64,000 nucleotides of DNA from an uncultured Ruminococcus sp. (GCA_910585865.1 CAJUGO010000002.1:221413-285412), one strand, 5' to 3'; counted from the first letter of the stretch, positions 19,593 through 29,001 are shown. The notes: a model not told the origin generated them from the letters alone. Made by a program: numbers and translations.

Positions 19593-21962
19593 ATGTTTTT
19601 ATCAATGAACTGGATTCAGGATTTTGTTGACTTAAACGGTCTTGATAAACTGGAGCTTATTCACAAATTCTCTCTTTCTACTGCTGAGGTTGAAAATGAG
19701 ATTTTCCACAAAGGCTCTGATATAAGCGGAATTGTTGTTGCAGAAATTAAATCTGTTGAAAATCACCCGGATTCAAAAAAGCTCCATCTTTTGAAGGTTG
19801 ATGCAGGCGACAGTGAGCTTACTGATGTTGTATGCGGTGCGCCAAATGTAAGAGTGGGTCTTAAAACAGCCTTTGCAAAAGTCGGTGCAAAAATAGGAGA
19901 TATAACTATTGCCCCGCGTCCTCTTGCAGGCTACACATCAAATGGTATGTGCTGCAGTGAAGCTGAAATAGGAATAAGCGACGATAATTCCGGTATTATG
20001 GAAATCAATGATGATATTCCAAACGGAACAGATCTCAAAAAAGCTTATGAAATTGACGATATTGTATTCGAGGTTGATAATAAATCCCTCACAAACCGTC
20101 CCGATTTGTGGGGTCATTACGGAATTGCAAGAGAATTTGCCGCTCTTGCTGGCAGAGAACTTAAGCCCCTTGAAACTGAAAACCTTGAGATTTATGAAAA
20201 CCTTAAAAAAATAGATATGAAGATTGAGGACTCTCTTTGTCAGCGATACAGCTGTCTTCAGGTGGAAAACATTACACGCAGCATAAGCCCGGTTAATATG
20301 AGAATCAGGCTTTATTACTGCGGCATGAGAGGAATTAACTTCCTTGCCGACCTTACAAACTATCTAATGCTTGAAATGGGTCAGCCAATGCACGCTTTTG
20401 ACTCACGAAAAGTTGAAAAAATAAGAATCAAACGCTTTAATACTCCGTTTGTATTCAAAACTCTTGACGGAATCGAAAGAAATATTGATGAGAATACACT
20501 TATGATATGTAACGGCGATACTCCGGTGGCTATCGCAGGTATTATGGGCGGACTCAATTCTGAAATTGTTGAAGACACTACTACGCTTACGCTTGAATCC
20601 GCTGCATTTAATGCTGTTTCAATTCGTAAATCAACCGTGAGACTTGCTCACAGAACAGACGCGTCAATGAGATATGAAAAATGTCTTGACCCTGAAATGA
20701 CTGTACCGGCAATTGCAAGATTTGTATATCTTCTTAAAACATATGATAGTAATATCAAGGTAGTTTCCGCACTAACAGACGAATATGCTTATCAATATGA
20801 TAAGGTTGTACTTGATTTTGACAAAAAATTTGTAGACAGATACACCGGAATCTATATTGATAATGATACAATTGTCAATACTCTTACCAGCCTTGGTTTT
20901 AAAGTACAGCTAACAGGCGATAACTTCAGTGTTGAAGTTCCATCATGGAGAGCTACCAAAGACGTAACCATTAAGGCTGACATAATTGAGGAAATTACCA
21001 GAATTTACGGTTATGATAACTTTGAGATTAACACAACCCGTTCCCCGCTGTATCCTGTCAGAGCATCTGTCGTGAAAACTACTGAAAATAAGATCAGAGA
21101 TATTCTTGTAAAGAAATATAATCTTCATGAGGTTCACTCATACATCTGGGCATACAATGATGAGCTAAAAGCAATAAATATTCCTGTTGAGAGCAATGTT
21201 AAACTCGCAAATGCCACAAACCCGAATATTGAAACCTTAAGAAATTCTATGATTCCCACACAGCTTTGTCAGGTTAAATCCAATGTCTCTTTTGCTCCCG
21301 AATTCGGAATTTTTGAAATAGGCAGAGTTGTAAACGGAATCAACGAAAACAATCTTTGTAATGAAAATAAAAAGCTGGCAATTACTCTTTACAGTAAAAC
21401 TAAAAACATTAAAGATATTTATTTTGAATTAAGAAATATTTTAGCAGTTATTACCGATGATATTAAGCATAAGACTCTTACTTTCAAAAAAACTCAGCAA
21501 AAATACAGCTATGAACACCCTGTAAATCTTAATGCAATCTGCATTGACGGCAGAGAAATAGGAACTATCGGCATTGTTCATCCTACAGTGAGCAAAAAGA
21601 TTGACAAAAAGTCATCCATTGTTTTTGCAGAACTTGATATCGAAAATTATTCCTCAGCAAACGCTGACTCAATCATGTATAATGAACCCTCCAAGTACCC
21701 GCCCATGGACTATGATATAAGCCTTGAATTACCTGATGGAATATTGTATGAAAGATTGAGCAAATGCTGGACTTGTGTTGACAATGATATATTAAAAAAC
21801 ACTAAAATTGTTGACACTTATGATACAGACACCGTGCACAGCGTAACAATACGCTTTGAATTTTCTTCACATGATAAGACACTCTCCTCTGCTGAGGTTC
21901 AGTCGGTCATGGACAAAGTAATTTCTAATCTTGCAGATATAGGAGTTAAACTGAGAGGTTAA
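19593..21962 (+). CDS. pheT: Phenylalanyl-tRNA synthetase beta subunit
   Basis: 789 residues, family length. Domains in order: N-terminal MNWIQDFVDL, tRNA-binding OB fold (residues about 40-150; HPDSKKLHLLKVDAG, GAPNVRVGLK), B3/B4 editing domain (NRPDLWGHYGIAREFAAL onward; PMHAFDSRK), B5 (DADIIEEITRIYGYDN-type motif near residue 465), class II-like core, and C-terminal ferredoxin-like anticodon-binding domain (YPPMDYDISLEL). It follows pheS by 15 bases with AAGGAG and ends at a terminator. Confidence 0.97.
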   Translation: MFLSMNWIQDFVDLNGLDKLELIHKFSLSTAEVENEIFHKGSDISGIVVAEIKSVENHPDSKKLHLLKVDAGDSELTDVVCGAPNVRVGLKTAFAKVGAKIGDITIAPRPLAGYTSNGMCCSEAEIGISDDNSGIMEINDDIPNGTDLKKAYEIDDIVFEVDNKSLTNRPDLWGHYGIAREFAALAGRELKPLETENLEIYENLKKIDMKIEDSLCQRYSCLQVENITRSISPVNMRIRLYYCGMRGINFLADLTNYLMLEMGQPMHAFDSRKVEKIRIKRFNTPFVFKTLDGIERNIDENTLMICNGDTPVAIAGIMGGLNSEIVEDTTTLTLESAAFNAVSIRKSTVRLAHRTDASMRYEKCLDPEMTVPAIARFVYLLKTYDSNIKVVSALTDEYAYQYDKVVLDFDKKFVDRYTGIYIDNDTIVNTLTSLGFKVQLTGDNFSVEVPSWRATKDVTIKADIIEEITRIYGYDNFEINTTRSPLYPVRASVVKTTENKIRDILVKKYNLHEVHSYIWAYNDELKAINIPVESNVKLANATNPNIETLRNSMIPTQLCQVKSNVSFAPEFGIFEIGRVVNGINENNLCNENKKLAITLYSKTKNIKDIYFELRNILAVITDDIKHKTLTFKKTQQKYSYEHPVNLNAICIDGREIGTIGIVHPTVSKKIDKKSSIVFAELDIENYSSANADSIMYNEPSKYPPMDYDISLELPDGILYERLSKCWTCVDNDILKNTKIVDTYDTDTVHSVTIRFEFSSHDKTLSSAEVQSVMDKVISNLADIGVKLRG

Positions 21963-21980
21963 TTCTAAGTTCTTTTTAAA

Positions 21981-22016
21981 AATGCTCAAGGTTTTTAAGT
22001 CCTTGAGTATTTTTTT
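21981..22016 (+). terminator. pheT terminator
   Basis: CTCAAGG (21985-21991) pairs with CCTTGAG (22001-22007), followed by a run of T. Confidence 0.8.
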
Positions 22017-22114
22017 GCATTAAAATCACATAATATATTATGAAAAAATTTTTGCCTAATTATTACAGTAAAAAACATTACATAATTATTTTAGTTAAAA
22101 CCATTAAATTTAAC

Positions 22115-22143
22115 TTGAAATTTACTTTTAAATATATTATAAT
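22115..22143 (+). promoter_or_regulatory. ireB promoter
   Basis: TTGAAA, a 17-base spacer, then TATAAT at 22138-22143. Confidence 0.75.
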
Positions 22144-22166
22144 AGCAGAATAGGAGGTGTTTCAGT

Positions 22167-22412
22167 ATGTTGGATAAGACAATGATTTTTTCACTTGGAG
22201 AAGAAAAGGACGATCAGATTAAAGCAGGCTTGACTATCGTTTATGACGCACTCAGACAAAAGGGATATAATCCGATTAATCAAATAGTCGGCTATATTTT
22301 AAGCGAGGATCCAACTTATATTACAACATATAACAACGCTCGTAATATTATAAGTAAAATCGACCGCGACGACTTACTTGAAGCACTGGTAAAATCGTAC
22401 CTTAATGTTTAG
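22167..22412 (+). CDS. ireB: IreB family regulatory phosphoprotein (UPF0297)
   Basis: 81 residues, full length for the family (MIFSLGEEKDDQIKAG, YDALRQKGYNPINQIVGYILSEDPTYITTYNNAR). IreB is a substrate of the Ser/Thr kinase IreK in enterococci and affects cephalosporin resistance and cell-wall homeostasis. The start has AGGAGGTG. In most Firmicutes ruvX and a DUF1292 gene follow; here the next gene is unrelated. Confidence 0.94.
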   Translation: MLDKTMIFSLGEEKDDQIKAGLTIVYDALRQKGYNPINQIVGYILSEDPTYITTYNNARNIISKIDRDDLLEALVKSYLNV

Positions 22413-22427
22413 AAAGGATGATGCCTT

Positions 22428-22733
22428 GTGGCAACTGCCAAAAAGGAAGCCCGAGAATTCTCAACCTATAAGGGCAGACCGCTCGTTCGCTGCAAAGATG
22501 AAATTTACTATGGCAATATGGAAGAGCCATATGTTATAAGAATGCAGATTAAATCAAAAAAAGAAGTAAGCGGAATTGAAATTGCAGATAAAATTACAGT
22601 TCAGCTTATGGCTACAGACCCGTATCTTTCCCCAAGAAAACAGCTTATTAAATCAAGCGAGAAAAAAGGTATGTTTCTTGCCATAGATATTGCTGACATA
22701 TGGCTTGAAAGAGCACTTGCAAATAAAATTTAA
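22428..22733 (+). CDS. Conserved small protein, unknown
   Basis: 101 residues starting at GTG 22428 after GAAAGGATG. Basic and soluble, with no signal peptide or membrane segment. It has a likely beta-rich core (PYVIRMQIKSKKEVSGIEI, DKITVQLMATD) and a helical tail (IDIADIWLERALANK). It is 15 bases after ireB and shares its terminator, so the two are co-transcribed. I do not recognise the family; co-transcription with ireB suggests a housekeeping role. Confidence 0.75.
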   Translation: MATAKKEAREFSTYKGRPLVRCKDEIYYGNMEEPYVIRMQIKSKKEVSGIEIADKITVQLMATDPYLSPRKQLIKSSEKKGMFLAIDIADIWLERALANKI

Positions 22734-22743
22734 TTACAAGCAA

Positions 22744-22781
22744 AAAACAGTACAATCGTTTCAATACGATTGTACTGTTTT
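22744..22781. terminator. Bidirectional terminator
   Basis: A 16-bp perfect stem, AAAACAGTACAATCGT with ACGATTGTACTGTTTT, between the ireB unit and the convergent HxlR gene. Confidence 0.87.
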
Positions 22782-22832
22782 TGGTTTTATAAGAAAAAAT
22801 AATCCTTTCTAATGGCTGAATGCAATATATTT

Positions 22833-23183
22833 TTATTTTTTGTCGGTATTATTGCTTTTGGAAATCAATTCTTTGTACTCATTTCCCCATATTGCCAGAG
22901 AGTCTAGTACAGGCTTAAGAGTTTCTCCAATCTCAGAAAGAGAATACACAACCCTTGGAGGAACCTCTGCATAAACTGTACGTGTTACAAGTCCGTCTTT
23001 TTCCATTGAACGCAAATTATCGGTAAGCACTTTTTGACTGATACCCTGTAAATCCCTCAATAATTCATTAAATCTCCACGGATGCATACGCAAATTCCGA
23101 ATAATCAACAGTTTCCATTTGTTCCCTATTAACTGCACTGCAGTCGCAACAGGACAAGCCGGTAATCCATCCTTTGTCAACAA
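22833..23183 (-). CDS. HxlR-type winged-helix regulator
   Basis: 116 residues. HxlR signature: CPVATAVQLIGNKWKLLIIRNL, RFNELLRDLQGISQKVLTDNLRSMEKDGLV and RVVYSLSEIGETLKPVL. Such dimers usually repress a neighbouring oxidoreductase or efflux gene and respond to aldehydes, quinones or thiol stress; Cys10 near the N-terminus is the usual redox sensor. It starts at TTG 23183 after GGAGG. The divergent upstream DNA holds only broken frames, so its target may have been lost. Confidence 0.9.
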   Translation of the reverse strand: MLTKDGLPACPVATAVQLIGNKWKLLIIRNLRMHPWRFNELLRDLQGISQKVLTDNLRSMEKDGLVTRTVYAEVPPRVVYSLSEIGETLKPVLDSLAIWGNEYKELISKSNNTDKK

Positions 23184-23724
23184 ATTTATTCCTCCATACT
23201 GTCAAATTATACTATTGCTAATTATAATGTAATTAACTGCAAATTTCAATAGATACATAAATATGTTTTTCAAAAACATAAACACTGAAATTTAATTGAC
23301 AAACGAGCTGAAATCTAATATGCTTAATCAAGTAACCATATGGTCACTTAAATTAAACGCACATAGCGATTACATGGTTATTTACAGGAGATTATAATGC
23401 CAACATCTATATTTTAGGGTCTGCATAGTGAAAACAGCAACTGAATTTCGGTGGAACAATCAAAAAACTATTGATATGATAAAGTGGTCTCTTAAAGGTT
23501 TTAGCGATGATTTTTTGTTAAAAACACATAAATAAGTCTATGCAGATTTTGAAATTTCTAATGAAACAATGGCAAGCCCGGTCGGAATGTTCATATACGG
23601 TAAATAAGCAAGAAACAGAAAACAAGAAAATCCTCCCAACCAATAGTTGAATCTCCCCAATCCAACTGTTGGTTCGTGTAAAAAACACACAATCAGGTGT
23701 AATGTTCAAATCGAAAGGAGAAAA
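23184..23724. other. Gene-poor stretch with decayed short frames
   Basis: No intact gene. A good ribosome site (CAGGAG) precedes an ATG near 23398 that hits a stop after six codons. A 34-codon frame (23427-23534, VKTATEFRWNN...) and a basic frame ending NKKILPTNS near 23649 follow. These look like fragments of lost genes. An imperfect repeat, AACCAATAGTTG and CCAACTGTTGGTT, lies at 23637-23674. Confidence 0.4.
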
Positions 23725-23727
23725 ATG

Positions 23728-24549
23728 ATGAACCAGACAGAGATTGGAAAATTTATTGCCAAATGTCGCAAAGAGAAAAAACTAACTCAAGCGCAGTTGG
23801 CAGAAAAACTAAACATTACAGATAGGGCTGTATCCAAATGGGAAACAGGTAAAAGTATGCCCGATTCTTCTATAATGTTAGAACTTTGCGCGATATTGAG
23901 AATCACAGTAAATGAGTTGTTAAGCGGGGAGAAAATTGACATGGAAAGTTATGAAAAAAAGGCAGATAACAATTTAATTGCCTTGAAAAGAAAAGATGAA
24001 AATAACATGACAAAGAATGTGATTATTTCAATTGTATTTTCAGTAACACTTTTGATAGGAATTATGGTATGTCTTATTTGCAATATTGCAATATCCGGCA
24101 ATTTAACATGGTCACTAATTCCGGTCAGTTCCATTGTCTTTGCATGGGTCATATCTTTTCCAAGTATCATACTGGGAAAGAAGGGAATCATCGTAAGTTT
24201 AATATCTCTAAGTGTTTTTATTATTTCATATTTATTTTTGTTAAGCAGCTTAATAAAAGTAAAAGAAATATTTTCAATTGGCGCAGCTATGGCGATAGCT
24301 TCAATCGTTTTCCTATGGATAGTGGCTGCGGTTTTTAATATCATTGGGAAATCAAGAAAATTGATTGCTTTAGGAATTATTTTTTTATTAGCTATCCCAT
24401 TTATGTTTATCATTAATGTAATGCTATCAAAAATGATAGCAGAGCCTATTTTTGATATTTGGGATATGTTATCTGCCTTTATCTTGTTAATATTGGCATT
24501 TGTTTCCTTTATTTGCGACTACGCTAAGAAAAAGGGATTGATAAAATAA
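23728..24549 (+). CDS. XRE-family regulator with C-terminal membrane domain
   Basis: 273 residues. Residues 1-65 form an XRE helix-turn-helix (IGKFIAKCRKEKKLTQAQLAEKL, ITDRAVSKWETGKSMPDSS). After a linker come about five hydrophobic helices (from VIISIVFSVTLLIGIMVCLI to MLSAFILLILAFVSFIC), so the DNA-binding domain is membrane-tethered. AAAGGAG precedes tandem ATGs at 23725 and 23728; the second has better spacing. This architecture is common in Firmicutes, often near antimicrobial-resistance or transport genes; the target is unknown. It lies in a region that also holds an integrase remnant. Confidence 0.88.
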   Translation: MNQTEIGKFIAKCRKEKKLTQAQLAEKLNITDRAVSKWETGKSMPDSSIMLELCAILRITVNELLSGEKIDMESYEKKADNNLIALKRKDENNMTKNVIISIVFSVTLLIGIMVCLICNIAISGNLTWSLIPVSSIVFAWVISFPSIILGKKGIIVSLISLSVFIISYLFLLSSLIKVKEIFSIGAAMAIASIVFLWIVAAVFNIIGKSRKLIALGIIFLLAIPFMFIINVMLSKMIAEPIFDIWDMLSAFILLILAFVSFICDYAKKKGLIK

Positions 24550-24584
24550 TAAGAATGATTTATACAGATAGCAAAACCAGCCGT

Positions 24585-24739
24585 AGAATGCTGTCTAAAA
24601 TCCTTCGAGAACTTTTGGGGCATAACTCGCTCAAATGACAATGGACTTTAATAACTATGTCACAGAGGAAATGAAGCTGAAAGAGGCTTCTAAAATCGCC
24701 TTTATTGCCATAAGTCCAATCGGCGTAAAATTGGCGTAA
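24585..24739 (+). pseudogene. Remnant of a tyrosine recombinase (integrase), C-terminal end
   Basis: Reading across a one-base shift gives LRELLGHNSLK then MTMDFNNYVTEEMKLKEASK and a terminal GVKLA. This is the pattern of the C-terminal catalytic block of Tn916/phage-type integrases (LGHxS, xTMDxYxHVTEE, xNGVKLA). The catalytic Tyr position reads Asn (NNYV follows), the frame is broken at 24634, and the rest is gone, so this is a dead relic of a mobile element. Confidence 0.7.
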
Positions 24740-24958
24740 AGAATCGGGACAAAAAAATTTCGCCCCGAAAAGCTAGTAAATACTGCAAAAGTCACCTTAC
24801 CGCCCTCTTAGTTACCTAAAAGTGCGTACTTTTCAAGTTAACTTTTAAAATATATAATTTGAGCAAGAGTTATGAAAAAACTCAAAGACAATCAATACCG
24901 CGGGACATTATGTTCTTTATCTGCCGTATTGCTATAAAGTTTTCAGGAGGAATTTATA
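24740..24958. other. Intergenic, no gene seen
   Basis: Contains only stop-rich frames; CAGGAGG near its right end is the ribosome site of the next gene. Confidence 0.5.
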
Positions 24959-25750
24959 ATGAATAAGAACAAGTACACTACAGTTAAACTCAACAAAGGC
25001 AAAATGAACATTTACGATTTTGGCAAAATGAAGCTTCATGCCTACAAAACTAACGACTTTATCGATGATGAGGTATTTATTGTTGAAAAAGAGGGCAAAG
25101 GTATTATTATTGAATCCCCCTGCTTTTTTGACAATAATAAGGAACTTACCGAATACCTCGGAGACATAAAAATTGAAGGTATGCTTATTTCCTATCACGG
25201 TGCAGGAGCAACTTTTATGCCTAATGCACCTAAATATGCTACACAAAACGCTGCAAAATATTCTGAAAACGGCGGTGGAAAAGCACTTGTTGATAATTTT
25301 CAAAATACTTTTGGTGATGCATTTGATGCTTCCATTCATAAAATCACCAATACTATTAATGAAGGCGAAATAAACATAGGCGGAATTAATTTTATAATTA
25401 AGCAAACAAATGATGCTTTTGATGTTGAAATTCCTGAAATTAACGCTGTTTATACACATATGCTTGGTCATGACTGTCATTCTATCGTTGCAGGCACTGA
25501 CCATGCCAACGCAATTATAGGTCAGCTTAAAGATTATATTAATAAGAATTACTCTCTCATACTTACATCCCATTATACTCCCGAAGATCTGAAAGACGCT
25601 GAAACAAAAATCTCTTATCTTGAAAAACTTAAGCATTTTGCTTCTGTTTCAGAAAATGCCGAGGAGTTTAAAGAAAATGTCAAAAAACAATATCCCGATT
25701 ACAGCGGACAAAATTATCTTGATATGACAGCCGGATTTTTCTTTGCATAG
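24959..25750 (+). CDS. Metallo-beta-lactamase-fold-like protein with atypical metal motif
   Basis: 263 residues, no signal peptide. The layout resembles MBL hydrolases: N-terminal strands (VFIVEKEGKGIIIESPCF), then LISYHGAGATFMPNAPKYA where HxHxDH would be, then HMLGHDCHSIVAG, GTDHANA and a late LILTSHYTPEDLKD. The canonical HxHxDH is reduced to YHGAG, so metal binding and activity are uncertain. It resembles uncharacterised MBL-like proteins of anaerobes. The start follows CAGGAGG. It stands alone, with a terminator at 25951. Confidence 0.6.
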   Translation: MNKNKYTTVKLNKGKMNIYDFGKMKLHAYKTNDFIDDEVFIVEKEGKGIIIESPCFFDNNKELTEYLGDIKIEGMLISYHGAGATFMPNAPKYATQNAAKYSENGGGKALVDNFQNTFGDAFDASIHKITNTINEGEINIGGINFIIKQTNDAFDVEIPEINAVYTHMLGHDCHSIVAGTDHANAIIGQLKDYINKNYSLILTSHYTPEDLKDAETKISYLEKLKHFASVSENAEEFKENVKKQYPDYSGQNYLDMTAGFFFA

Positions 25751-25950
25751 TAAATAATTAATATAATATTCAGTCTTTAAGCCCATGGTATGTTGCGAAT
25801 TATCAGAGCACTTAAAACAAATGGAGATTGATTTTAATATAAATATTCAATTTTTAAATACACTTTCTCAAAAGCTGAATATAATCCAGACTAATAGCCT
25901 GGCAAACTTATTTTCTTATTCGCTTTCAAACGATTTTTTTTAAACAAAAA
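25751..25950. other. Intergenic, no feature seen
   Basis: A+T-rich with no open frame of note. The adjacent 25991-26159 is likewise empty. Confidence 0.5.
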
Positions 25951-25990
25951 TAATGGGGTTGTTGATAATAACAACTCCATTATTCTTATT
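25951..25990. terminator. Terminator between the MBL-like gene and copA
   Basis: TAATGG and GTTGTT pair with AACAAC and CCATTA (one bulge each side), followed by T-rich sequence. Confidence 0.7.
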
Positions 25991-26159
25991 TTTAAACTAT
26001 TTCATATTATACTAACCGCCATACAAAACAATAAATTTTCAAGTGATCTTTTTTTGATCAGACGGTATATTCGTAATTCCCGCAAAATCTAATGAAACAT
26101 CAGACAAAATAATATTTGCGTTTTCTTTTTATTATTAATTCATCAAAACAAAAGTATTT

Positions 26160-28649
26160 TTATAAAACCTTATATCCTTGTTCTTCAACAGTTTTCTTTA
26201 ATACATCATCAGACACCTCAGAAATTAATGTAAGAACAGCAGTACCCTTCTCGTGGCTCACCTCAGCAGCCTGAACACCATCAAGCGCTTCAAGAACCTG
26301 TTTAACTCTTCCTTCGCAATGAGGACACATCATACCTTCAATTTTCATTGTTTTCTCCATTTTTAAAATCTCCTTTTGTTTAATTTTTATATCACGCTTT
26401 GAATTGCGTATGTTTACAAAGTTAAGCCTTAAAGCATTTGTCACAACACAAAAACTAGATAAGCTCATTGCTGCCGCGCCAAACATTGGATTTAGCTGCC
26501 AGCCGAAAATATTGATAAATACACCTGCTGCAAGCGGAATACCCAATATATTATATATAAATGCCCAGAAAAGATTTTCATGAATATTTCTCAGCGTTGC
26601 CCTTCCCAGACGAATTGCCGCCGGCACATCGCTAAGTTTGCTTTTCATAAGCACAACATCAGCCGCATCAATCGCTACATCAGTACCTGCGCCTATTGCA
26701 ATACCTAAATCAGCCGCCGTAAGTGCAGGTGCATCATTAATACCGTCGCCTACCATCGCTACTCTGCCGTTGTGTTTAAGCTGTCTGATACAGCTTTCTT
26801 TTCCGTCAGGCAATACATCCGAAATCACTTCGTCAATACCTGCTTGTTTTCCTACAGCCTTTGCTGTTTTATTATTGTCCCCTGTAAGCATAACAACCTT
26901 TATGCCCATATTTTTTAATTCATCAACAGCTTTAGCACTATCCTCTTTTATTATATCTGCGACTGCAATAATTCCAAGCAACTTACTCCCTTTGCTAAAA
27001 AACAAAGGAGTTTTTCCCTGAGAGGCAAGCTCTTCGGCCTTTGTTTTTATTTCGGAATCTATCTGCGCATACATTGAAATAAAATTTATGTTTCCTCCGC
27101 AAATGTTTTTTCCGCTGCAGACAGCAGAAAGTCCGTTGCCCGGCAAAACCTTAAAATCATCAACGTCTTCAGCCGTTATTTTTTCTTCTTTAGCTTTTGC
27201 TGTGATTGCCTTTGCGAGAGGATGTTCACTTTTACACTCAAGAGAAAATGCTGTTTTTAATAAGTCTTCAGCATTATTACCGCCAAACGGCAAAATATCC
27301 GTAACAGCAGGCTCACCTTTTGTAATTGTGCCTGTTTTATCCAGAACTACCGTCTGTATTCTTCCTGCAGTTTCAAGTGAAACAGCGGTTTTGTAAAGAA
27401 TGCCGTTTTTTGCTCCAACACCGTTTCCCACCATTATTGCAACAGGAGTTGCAAGTCCCAGCGCACAGGGACAGCTGATTACCAACACAGATACTGCTCT
27501 GGCAAGAGAAAAACCGATACTGTGTCCAAGTACGAGCCATACAATTGCAGTGATTAAAGCAACCACAATTACTGCAGGAACGAACACCCCCGATACCTTA
27601 TCTGCAATTTTTGCAATAGGCGCTTTTGTCGCAGAAGCATCGCTTACCATTTTTATAATCTGTGAAAGTGTTGTATCCTCCCCTATCCTTGTGGCTTGAC
27701 AGCGAATATATCCCGACTGATTAATTGTTGCTGCCGAAACATTGTCACCTGCATTTTTATCAACAGGAATGCTTTCACCTGTTAAAGCAGATTCATTAAC
27801 GGCACTGCTGCCCTCAATAATAACTCCGTCAACAGGAATATTTCCTCCGGGACGGACAACAAATACATCACCTTTTTTGACCTGTTCAACCGAAACTTCA
27901 ACTTCATTGCCGTCGCTAATTATAACCGCTGTTTTCGGTGCAAGCTTCATAAGTCCTTTAAGTGCATCCGTTGTTTTTCCTTTTGAGCGTGCTTCAAGCA
28001 TTTTGCCTACTGTAATAAGTGCAAGTATCATTGCTGCAGATTCAAAATAAAACTCATGCATATATAACATGACAGCATCCATATTTCCCTTTAACTGAGC
28101 ATCGGTCATAGCAAACAATGCAACTGTACTGTAAATAAATGCAGTTGCTGAACCAAGTGCTACAAGAGTATCCATATTAGGGGCACGGTTAATAAGTCCT
28201 TTGAACCCACTTACAAAAAAACTCTGGTTTATTACCATAACAATTGCAGAAAGCAAAAGTTGAATCAATCCTACTGCAATATGATTATTTTCAAAGACAG
28301 AAGGCAGAGGCCAGTTCCACATCATATGACCCATAGAAACATACATCAGTACTGCGAGAAAAACAAGTGATCCGATAAGTCTGCGCCTGATTTTTGGTGT
28401 TTCACTATCTGTTAATAAATTATCATTCTCATTTTCTTTTATGTTTGTCTTTCCTTTTAAAGAAGCACCGTATCCTGCTGCTTCCACTGCTGAAATAACA
28501 GCCTGCGGACTTGCACTGCCGTCAACACCCATTGAATTTGTGAGCAAACTTACTGAACATGAGTCCACACCGTCTACCTTGAGCACTGCCTTTTCAACTC
28601 TTGCACTGCATGCCGCACAGCTCATTCCTGTTATATTATACTGTTTCAT
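26160..28649 (-). CDS. copA: CopA-CopZ fusion: copper P1B-type ATPase with C-terminal copper-chaperone domain
   Basis: 829 residues. Domains: N-terminal HMA (GMSCAACSARVEKAV), eight predicted helices, actuator TGES, membrane CPC (ISCPCALGLATP), phosphorylation site DKTGTITKGEP, HP motif (SEHPLA), hinge MVGDGINDAPAL. After the last helices and a Lys-rich linker comes a second HMA domain, MKIEGMMCPHCEGRV, 66 residues long: the exact size of a free CopZ. The linker DNA contains AAAAGGAG, nine bases, then ATG (26360-26358), a normal copZ start kept in frame with copA. CopZ could therefore be made separately. csoR lies upstream. Confidence 0.93.
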   Translation of the reverse strand: MKQYNITGMSCAACSARVEKAVLKVDGVDSCSVSLLTNSMGVDGSASPQAVISAVEAAGYGASLKGKTNIKENENDNLLTDSETPKIRRRLIGSLVFLAVLMYVSMGHMMWNWPLPSVFENNHIAVGLIQLLLSAIVMVINQSFFVSGFKGLINRAPNMDTLVALGSATAFIYSTVALFAMTDAQLKGNMDAVMLYMHEFYFESAAMILALITVGKMLEARSKGKTTDALKGLMKLAPKTAVIISDGNEVEVSVEQVKKGDVFVVRPGGNIPVDGVIIEGSSAVNESALTGESIPVDKNAGDNVSAATINQSGYIRCQATRIGEDTTLSQIIKMVSDASATKAPIAKIADKVSGVFVPAVIVVALITAIVWLVLGHSIGFSLARAVSVLVISCPCALGLATPVAIMVGNGVGAKNGILYKTAVSLETAGRIQTVVLDKTGTITKGEPAVTDILPFGGNNAEDLLKTAFSLECKSEHPLAKAITAKAKEEKITAEDVDDFKVLPGNGLSAVCSGKNICGGNINFISMYAQIDSEIKTKAEELASQGKTPLFFSKGSKLLGIIAVADIIKEDSAKAVDELKNMGIKVVMLTGDNNKTAKAVGKQAGIDEVISDVLPDGKESCIRQLKHNGRVAMVGDGINDAPALTAADLGIAIGAGTDVAIDAADVVLMKSKLSDVPAAIRLGRATLRNIHENLFWAFIYNILGIPLAAGVFINIFGWQLNPMFGAAAMSLSSFCVVTNALRLNFVNIRNSKRDIKIKQKEILKMEKTMKIEGMMCPHCEGRVKQVLEALDGVQAAEVSHEKGTAVLTLISEVSDDVLKKTVEEQGYKVL
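26358..26377 (-). promoter_or_regulatory. Internal ribosome binding site and ATG for CopZ within copA
   Basis: On the minus strand AAAAGGAG then ATTTTAAAA then ATGGAG, in frame with copA. Initiation here would give a 66-residue chaperone (26160-26360). Confidence 0.7.
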
Positions 28650-28704
28650 AAAATTCCTCCTCGTATAATATATTTATAGATAAAAAATAGCAAAAATTCA
28701 GCAG

Positions 28705-29001
28705 CTATTTCATAAGCCTTTTCAAAACTTCTACAAGCTCATCAATAGTATCATCGTTGCCCTTTCTAATATCATCAGCAACACAGGTTTTTATATGGTT
28801 TGACAGTAATTCCTTATTAAATGCATTGAGCGCAGCATTTACTGCCGCAACCTGTATAAGAATATCAGGGCAATAAGCATCTTTTTCCACCATTCCTCTT
28901 AATCCTCTTATTTGCCCCTCAATGCGGTTAAGTCTGTTTATAAGAGCTTTATATTCTTTTTCCGTGCGTTCCTTTGTTTTGTGACAGCATTGTTTATCCA
29001 T
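28705..29001 (-). CDS. csoR: Copper-sensing repressor CsoR
   Basis: 98-residue all-helical repressor. The Cys-His-Cys copper site is visible (DAYCPDILIQ, then SNHIKTCV), with the basic signature LINRLNRIEGQIRGLRGM. Extra cysteines (CCHK) lie at the N-terminus. Cu(I) binding should release it from the palindrome in its own promoter and induce csoR and copA-copZ, 55 bases downstream. Confidence 0.95.
   Translation of the reverse strand: MDKQCCHKTKERTEKEYKALINRLNRIEGQIRGLRGMVEKDAYCPDILIQVAAVNAALNAFNKELLSNHIKTCVADDIRKGNDDTIDELVEVLKRLMK

Noticed and set aside
24932..25636. Long minus-strand frame opposite the MBL-like gene
   Set aside because: Cys- and Phe-rich low-quality protein with no ribosome site; the plus-strand gene has a strong start and recognisable fold.
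26638..28050. Several plus-strand frames opposite copA
   Set aside because: Ser/Thr/Pro-rich shadow translations of a well-supported P-type ATPase.
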